Below are positions 59,541 to 64,000 of a stretch of DNA of 64,000 bases, piece after piece. This stretch comes from Acidovorax sp. sif1233 (GTDB lineage: Bacteria; Pseudomonadota; Gammaproteobacteria; Burkholderiales; Burkholderiaceae_C): the NCBI RefSeq assembly GCF_019218755.1, contig NZ_JAHUWZ010000001.1:434001-498000 (forward strand), written 5' to 3'. The notes under the pieces are model-generated. The model made no database searches and had not been told where the DNA came from. It saw only the letters and a program-made list of their open reading frames with translations. The translations under genes were made by a program, and so were the position numbers. Position 1 is the stretch's first letter. Each line of letters begins with the position of its first letter.

Positions 59541-60308
59541 ATGAGCATTTCACGCACCCACCTTCTGCAGGCCTTCGACAGCCTGCTGCAGCCCGAGCGT
59601 TTCAAGGACTACGGTCCCAACGGCCTGCAGGTCGAGGGCAAGGCCGAAGTCCGCCGCATCGTGAGTGGCGTGACGGCCAGCCGCGCCCTGATCGAGGCGG
59701 CCATCCGCGAGCGGGCCGATGCCATCTTCGTGCACCATGGCCTGTTCTGGCGTGGCCAGGACGGCCGGGTGACGGGCTGGATGAAGCAGCGGCTGCAGCT
59801 GCTGCTGGCGCACGACATCAACCTGTTCGCGTACCACCTGCCGCTGGATGCGCACGCCGAACTGGGCAACAACGCCCAGCTGGGGCGCGTGCTGGGCCTT
59901 GCCGCCGATGCGCGGTTCGGGGAGCAGGACCTGGGATTCTCCGCGCCGGCGGCCTTCGCCGACGGCCAGGCGCTGGCCGACCACGTGGCCCGGGCACTGG
60001 GACGGGCCGTGACCCTCGTGCAGCCCGAGGCGGCGGGCGCGCAGCGGCAGCAGCCTCTGGGCCGCGTGGCCTGGTGCACGGGCGGCGCCCAGGGCTACTT
60101 CGAATCAGCGATTGCCGCGGGGGCGGATGCCTTCATCACCGGGGAGATTTCGGAGCCCCAGGCCCATCTGGCACGCGAGATGGGCGTGTGTTTCATCGCG
60201 GCGGGGCACCACGCCACCGAGCGCTACGGAGCGCCGGCCGTCGCCGCGCACGTGTCCGGGCAGCTGGGCCTGGAGCATGTGTTCATCGAAATCCCCAACC
60301 CGGCCTGA
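59541..60308 (+). CDS. NIF3-like dinuclear metal centre protein (YbgI type)
   Basis: A 255-residue protein of the Nif3/YbgI family. Metal-binding residues are expected in IFVHHGLFW, LPLDAH and the C-terminal ITGEISEP...FIAAGHHATERYG. The N-terminal block LLQPERFKDYGPNGLQVEG is conserved. The activity is uncertain; GTP cyclohydrolase-like functions have been suggested for relatives. It is divergent from the DegS-like gene. Confidence 0.9.
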   Translation: MSISRTHLLQAFDSLLQPERFKDYGPNGLQVEGKAEVRRIVSGVTASRALIEAAIRERADAIFVHHGLFWRGQDGRVTGWMKQRLQLLLAHDINLFAYHLPLDAHAELGNNAQLGRVLGLAADARFGEQDLGFSAPAAFADGQALADHVARALGRAVTLVQPEAAGAQRQQPLGRVAWCTGGAQGYFESAIAAGADAFITGEISEPQAHLAREMGVCFIAAGHHATERYGAPAVAAHVSGQLGLEHVFIEIPNPA

Positions 60309-60328
60309 GGGCCGCGAAGCCTTTTGGT

Positions 60329-60385
60329 GATATTGCTATTTAATCAATAGCATTTGGCGCTTTTCCCTCCGGCGCTGGACGCTGA
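60329..60385 (+). repeat. Dispersed intergenic repeat, AATAGCT/GCGCTTG family (copy F)
   Basis: ATATTGCTATTTAATCAATA, GCATTTGGCGCTT, a loop, GGCGCTGGACGC. It is more diverged than copies B, D and E. It lies between the NIF3 gene and pdxA. Confidence 0.65.
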
Positions 60386-60406
60386 TTCCATTTCCATTCC
60401 ATCCCC

Positions 60407-61435
60407 ATGACACCACTGGCCATCACCCAAGGCGATCCCGCAGGCATCGGCCCCGAGATCGTCGCCAAGGCCTTCCGCGATGCGCCCCAGGACCTGCAGG
60501 GCTGTTTCGTGGTGGGCGACGTCGCCACGCTGCGCCGTGCGGCGCAGGCCATCGTGCGCCCCGGCGTTCCGGCCGTGCCGGTGGCGCAGATCGCGGCGGC
60601 GGCGCAGGCCCTGGCGATGCCTCCCCGCTGCATTCCGGTGCTGGCCCTGCCCGGCATCCCGGGGCCGCAGCCCTGGGGGCGGATCAGCGCCGAGGCGGGG
60701 CGGGCGGCGGCCGACAGCGTGGTCTGGGCCGCGCGGGCAGCGCTCCGGGGCGAGGTGGCGGGCCTGGTGACGGCGCCGCTGCACAAGGAGGCGCTGTCGG
60801 CCGCCGGCGTCGCTTTCCCGGGCCATACCGAGCTGCTGCAGGCCGAGGCCGCTGCGCACCAGGGCGTGGCACTGGCGCAGATGCCCGTGCGCATGATGCT
60901 CGCCAGCGACGAGCTGCGCACGGTGCTGGTCAGCATCCACGTGTCGCTGCGCGACGCCATCGACGCGGTCACGCCAGGCAATGTGCTGCAGACCCTGCAG
61001 ATCACGCACGCCGCATTGGCGCGCAGCCTGGGCCGCGCGCCGCGCATGGCGGTGGCGGGGCTCAATCCTCACGCGGGCGAGGGCGGGCTGTTCGGGCGCG
61101 AGGAAGTGGAGGTGATTGCACCGGCCATTGCCGCGGCGCGGGCGCAGGGCCTGGACGTGCACGGCCCGTTCGCGCCGGACACGGTGTTCATGCGTGCGCG
61201 CAGCACACCCGCACGCGCTGGCGAGTTCGACGTGGTTGTCGCGATGTACCACGACCAGGGCCTCATCCCGGTGAAGTACCTGGGCGTGGACAAGGGCGTG
61301 AACGTGACCCTGGGCCTGCCGCTGGTGCGTACCAGCCCCGACCATGGCACGGCGTTCGACATCGCGGGGCAGGGCGTGGCCGACGCCGCGAGCCTCATCG
61401 AGGCGGTGCGCATGGCGCGGGCGCTGTGTGAGTGA
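60407..61435 (+). CDS. pdxA: 4-hydroxythreonine-4-phosphate dehydrogenase
   Basis: A 342-residue NAD- and metal-dependent enzyme of pyridoxal phosphate synthesis. ITQGDPAGIGPEIVAKAF, PLHKEALSAAGVAFPGHTEL (metal His), AGLNPHAGEGGLFGREE and MYHDQGLIPVKYLG are intact. PLP made here serves enzymes and regulators such as HisC and the MocR protein in this window. Confidence 0.96.
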   Translation: MTPLAITQGDPAGIGPEIVAKAFRDAPQDLQGCFVVGDVATLRRAAQAIVRPGVPAVPVAQIAAAAQALAMPPRCIPVLALPGIPGPQPWGRISAEAGRAAADSVVWAARAALRGEVAGLVTAPLHKEALSAAGVAFPGHTELLQAEAAAHQGVALAQMPVRMMLASDELRTVLVSIHVSLRDAIDAVTPGNVLQTLQITHAALARSLGRAPRMAVAGLNPHAGEGGLFGREEVEVIAPAIAAARAQGLDVHGPFAPDTVFMRARSTPARAGEFDVVVAMYHDQGLIPVKYLGVDKGVNVTLGLPLVRTSPDHGTAFDIAGQGVADAASLIEAVRMARALCE

Positions 61436-61492
61436 ATTGCACGCTGGCGCTTGATGGTAAAGCGCTGAATGCTACTGTTTATATAGCAATCG
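61434..61492 (-). repeat. Dispersed intergenic repeat, AATAGCT/GCGCTTG family (copy G)
   Basis: Read on the minus strand: GATTGCTATATAAACAGTAG, CATTCAGCGCTTT, loop, CAAGCGCCAGCG. It lies directly after pdxA in the convergent gap with mscL. Confidence 0.7.
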
Positions 61493-61547
61493 AGAGAGTG
61501 GCACCAAACCAGCGCCACCCGCGAAACCGGTGCACCTCACGCCAGCG

Positions 61548-61615
61548 CACCCGTGGAGCCGGCTTTGCCAGGCCACCGGGCGCGTCCCCCGTGGGGAGGC
61601 GCGCAGCGCCTCAGG
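61548..61615 (-). repeat. Dispersed repeat, GTGGCCTGGCGGAGCC family (R3, inverted)
   Basis: On the minus strand: GGGGGACGCGCCCG, GTGGCCTGGCAAAGCCGGCT, CCACGG. Same core as R1 and R2, located just downstream of mscL. Confidence 0.65.
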
Positions 61616-61618
61616 GGG

Positions 61619-62047
61619 CTATCTCTTCAGGCTGTCCCGGATCTCGCGCAGCAGCACGATGTCTTCCGGTGGCGCGGCCGGGGCTTCGGGGGCAGCGGGG
61701 GCTTCGCGCTTGAGGCGGTTGATCTGCTTGATCATCATGAAGATGATGAACGCCAGAATGATGAAATTGACGGCCACGGTCAGGAAGTTGCCGTAGGCAA
61801 ACACCGGCACGCCTGCCTTCTTGAGGGCGTCCAGCGTCATGGCGGTGCCCGGCGGCACTGTGCCCAGCACCACGAACAGGTTGGAAAAATCGAGCTTGCC
61901 GAACACCAGCCCGACCACCGGCATGATCAGGTCCGACACGACCGAGTCCACGATCTTGCCGAAGGCCCCCCCAATGATGACGCCCACGGCGAGGTCAATC
62001 ACATTGCCCTTGACCGCGAACTCCCTGAACTCCTGCATCATCCCCAT
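61619..62047 (-). CDS. mscL: Large-conductance mechanosensitive channel MscL
   Basis: A 142-residue channel that opens under hypo-osmotic stress. [30 protein letters not shown] contains TM1 and the pore-lining [11 protein letters not shown]2 is [19 protein letters not shown], followed by a Pro/Ala-rich linker and the C-terminal helix [15 protein letters not shown] precedes the start at 62047. It is divergent from petABC. Confidence 0.96.
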   Translation of the reverse strand: MGMMQEFREFAVKGNVIDLAVGVIIGGAFGKIVDSVVSDLIMPVVGLVFGKLDFSNLFVVLGTVPPGTAMTLDALKKAGVPVFAYGNFLTVAVNFIILAFIIFMMIKQINRLKREAPAAPEAPAAPPEDIVLLREIRDSLKR

Positions 62048-62120
62048 GTTGTGCTCCTTGTGTGAATGGTGATCCCGGAGTATTGCCCGGAGCGGTGGCC
62101 TGTCAAGACAGTCCCTCACT

Positions 62121-62150
62121 TTGAAATAACCATTTTCACTCCGCTACAAT
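62121..62150 (+). promoter_or_regulatory. Candidate sigma-70 promoter of petABC
   Basis: TTGAAA (62121-62126), an 18-base spacer and TACAAT (62145-62150), with a start expected near 62157, 36 bases before petA. GAGGA precedes the petA ATG. Confidence 0.6.
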
Positions 62151-62192
62151 TCGCGGTTGACCCCAATCTAGCGATGTTCATCGAGGATCCCC

Positions 62193-62792
62193 ATGAGTGA
62201 CACTCCAATCGACTCCAGCAAACGGACGTGGCTGATCGCGTCCGGCTGTGCTGGTGCGGTGGGCGGCGTGGCAACCGCCGTACCTTTCGTGAGTACTTTT
62301 CAGCCCTCCGAGCGCGCCAAAGCCGCCGGTGCTGCCGTCGAGGTGGATATTTCCGCCCTCAAGCCCGGAGAAAAAGTCACTGTGGAGTGGCGCGGCAAGC
62401 CCGTCTGGATCATCAAGCGTACGCCCGAGCAGCTCGCCGAGCTGCCCAAGCTCGATGGCCAGCTCGCGGATCCCAAGTCTGAACGCAAGCCTTCCGAACT
62501 CACGCCCGAGTACGCGCGCAACGAAGCCCGCTCCATCAAGCCGGAAATCTTCGTGGGCGTGGGCATCTGCTCGCACCTGGGCTGCTCGCCCTCCGACAAG
62601 TTCCAGCCCGGCGCCCAGCCGTCGCTGCCCGACGACTGGAAGGGCGGTTTCCTGTGCCCCTGCCACGGCTCCACGTTCGACATGGCCGGCCGCGTCTTCA
62701 AGAACAAGCCCGCACCCGACAACCTCGAAGTGCCCCCCCACATGTACCTTACCGAGACGCGCCTGCTGATCGGTGAAGACAAGAAGGCTTGA
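62193..62792 (+). CDS. petA: Ubiquinol-cytochrome c reductase, Rieske iron-sulfur subunit
   Basis: A 199-residue subunit of the bc1 complex. An N-terminal anchor doubles as a Tat-type signal (SSKRTWLIASGCAGAVGG). The 2Fe-2S ligands are C126 and H128 (CSHLGC) and C155 and H158 (CPCHGS), with a disulfide between C131 and C157. It starts the petABC operon; petB follows after 14 bp. Confidence 0.97.
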   Translation: MSDTPIDSSKRTWLIASGCAGAVGGVATAVPFVSTFQPSERAKAAGAAVEVDISALKPGEKVTVEWRGKPVWIIKRTPEQLAELPKLDGQLADPKSERKPSELTPEYARNEARSIKPEIFVGVGICSHLGCSPSDKFQPGAQPSLPDDWKGGFLCPCHGSTFDMAGRVFKNKPAPDNLEVPPHMYLTETRLLIGEDKKA

Positions 62793-62806
62793 AGGAGCAC
62801 GACGAC

Positions 62807-64000
62807 ATGGCTGAATTCAAGGAAATCTCTCCCAACGCCTCGGCGGGCGCCAAGGTCACGAACTGGTTCGAGAACCGCTTCCCGACCGCTTTCGACGCCT
62901 ACAAGGTGCACATGTCGGAGTACTACGCTCCGAAGAACTTCAACTTCTGGTACATCTTCGGCTCGCTGGCGCTGGTCGTGCTGGTGATCCAGATCGTGAC
63001 CGGCATCTTCCTGGTCATGCACTACAAGCCCGATGCCAGCCTGGCGTTCGCGTCGGTCGAGTACATCATGCGCGATGTGCCCTGGGGCTGGCTGATCCGC
63101 TACATGCACTCCACGGGCGCGTCGGCGTTCTTCGTGGTGGTGTACCTGCACATGTTCCGTGGCCTCATCTACGGCAGCTACCGCAAGCCGCGCGAGCTGG
63201 TCTGGATCTTCGGCTGCGCCATCTTCCTGTGCCTGATGGCGGAAGCCTTCATGGGCTACCTGCTGCCCTGGGGCCAGATGTCGTACTGGGGCGCCCAGGT
63301 GATCGTGAACCTGTTCGCGGCCATCCCTTTCATCGGTCCTGACCTCGCGCTGCTGATCCGTGGCGACTACGTGGTGGGCGACGCCACGCTGAACCGCTTC
63401 TTCAGCTTCCACGTCATCGCCGTGCCGCTGGTGCTGCTCGGCCTGGTGGTGGCGCACTTGCTGGCGCTGCACGATGTGGGTTCCAACAATCCCGACGGCG
63501 TGGAAATCAAGGGCCCCAAGGCGCCCAAGGATGCCAATGGCAAGCCGCTCGACGGCGTGCCTTTCCATCCCTACTACACGGTGCATGACATCTTTGCCTT
63601 GTCCATGTTCCTGATGGCCTTCACGGCGGTGGTGTTCTTCGCGCCCGAGTTCGGCGGCTACTTCCTCGAGTACAACAACTTCATCCCCGCGGATCCGCTC
63701 AAGACGCCCGCGCACATCGCGCCGGTCTGGTACTTCACGCCGTTCTATTCGATGCTGCGTGCCATCACCACCGAAATGATGTACGTGCTGGTCCTGTGCG
63801 TGGTGGCCGGTGCGGGCTTTGGCGTGCTCAAGGCGAAGCTGCCCAGCTTCATCAAGGTGGGCATCGCGGGTGCGGCTGTGGTCGTGATCGCGATGATGCT
63901 GTCCATCGACGCCAAGTTCTGGGGCGTGGTGGTGATGGGCGGTGCCGTGGTCATCCTGTTCTTCCTGCCCTGGCTGGACCACAGCCCGGTCAAGTCGATC
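62807..64000 (+). CDS. petB: Cytochrome b of the bc1 complex (3' end beyond window)
   Basis: 398 residues are visible before the right edge, with no stop, so the gene continues. Landmarks include two haem b His pairs (in RYMHSTGASAFFVVVYLHMFRGL and SFHVIAVPLVLLGLVVAHLLALH, each given here in part), the GYLLPWGQMSYWGAQV Qo loop and the motif PEFGG in place of mitochondrial PEWY-type sequence. GAAGGAG precedes the ATG. petC (cytochrome c1) should follow outside the window. Confidence 0.96.
   Translation, partial: MAEFKEISPNASAGAKVTNWFENRFPTAFDAYKVHMSEYYAPKNFNFWYIFGSLALVVLVIQIVTGIFLVMHYKPDASLAFASVEYIMRDVPWGWLIRYMHSTGASAFFVVVYLHMFRGLIYGSYRKPRELVWIFGCAIFLCLMAEAFMGYLLPWGQMSYWGAQVIVNLFAAIPFIGPDLALLIRGDYVVGDATLNRFFSFHVIAVPLVLLGLVVAHLLALHDVGSNNPDGVEIKGPKAPKDANGKPLDGVPFHPYYTVHDIFALSMFLMAFTAVVFFAPEFGGYFLEYNNFIPADPLKTPAHIAPVWYFTPFYSMLRAITTEMMYVLVLCVVAGAGFGVLKAKLPSFIKVGIAGAAVVVIAMMLSIDAKFWGVVVMGGAVVILFFLPWLDHSPVKSI

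Noticed and set aside
62300-63982. Antisense open frame opposite petA and petB
   Set aside because: A shadow of the bc1 genes; the real petB frame runs off the right edge on the plus strand.

Overview
The window is a contiguous, gene-dense stretch of a high-GC chromosome (mostly about 65-70% G+C by eye). It most likely comes from a Comamonadaceae betaproteobacterium (Burkholderiales), close to Acidovorax, Alicycliphilus or Diaphorobacter. The evidence is the combined gene order (mla operon - ABC exporter - ibaG - murA - his genes - tatABC; ResB/CcsA next to cytochrome c4; pilMNOPQ near mrcA and cyaY) and dispersed intergenic repeats typical of that family. Nearly every gene is housekeeping. 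No rRNA, tRNA, CRISPR array or prophage was seen. Both edges cut genes: a NUDIX/winged-helix regulator at the left and petB at the right.

Layout. 0-2.7 kb: the NUDIX regulator, a haem-sensor diguanylate cyclase, a hemerythrin-like protein and a DUF1328 membrane peptide. 2.8-7.7 kb: metK divergent from two overlapping LpxL-type acyltransferases, an alpha/beta hydrolase and engB. 7.8-14 kb: cytochrome c4, the ResB/CcsA cytochrome c maturation pair, and the MsrPQ periplasmic methionine sulfoxide repair pair preceded by an ECF sigma-F-type promoter. 14-18 kb: a flavodiiron-like MBL protein, lptM, cyaY and penicillin-binding protein 1A. 18.3-24.9 kb: pilMNOPQ followed by an Ig-like lipoprotein; this block is markedly AT-richer than its surroundings, and no aroK is found before aroB. 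25-30 kb: aroB, dgt, a DUF1415 gene, a methyltransferase and a REP-associated tyrosine transposase (RAYT). 30-36.6 kb: gltBD, ending at a strong terminator. 36.6-42.8 kb: mlaFEDACB (retrograde phospholipid transport), preceded by a perfect TetR-like palindrome, then an ABC-2 exporter. 42.8-54.7 kb: ibaG, murA and the histidine genes hisGD ... hisCBHAFIE. The his set is split by a MocR/DUF2917 divergent pair and a VapBC-like toxin-antitoxin pair whose toxin gene overlaps hisC by 4 bp. 54.7-64 kb: patatin, hinT, tatABC, a DegS-like protease, a NIF3 protein, pdxA, mscL and the start of petABC.

The main functional themes are cell-envelope biogenesis and maintenance (lipid A acylation, peptidoglycan, Mla, type IV pilus secretin, Tat), c-type cytochrome biogenesis and the bc1 complex, and amino-acid/cofactor synthesis (Glu, His, chorismate, SAM, PLP). 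The Rieske subunit and MsrP are probable clients of the Tat translocase encoded in the same window.

The least ordinary signals are regulatory or mobile: the GTAACC-N16-CGAA promoter of msrP, the orphan palindrome in front of mla, the five-site operator array of the MocR gene, the TA pair wired into the his genes, two families of dispersed intergenic repeats co-resident with a RAYT gene, and the low-GC pil segment.
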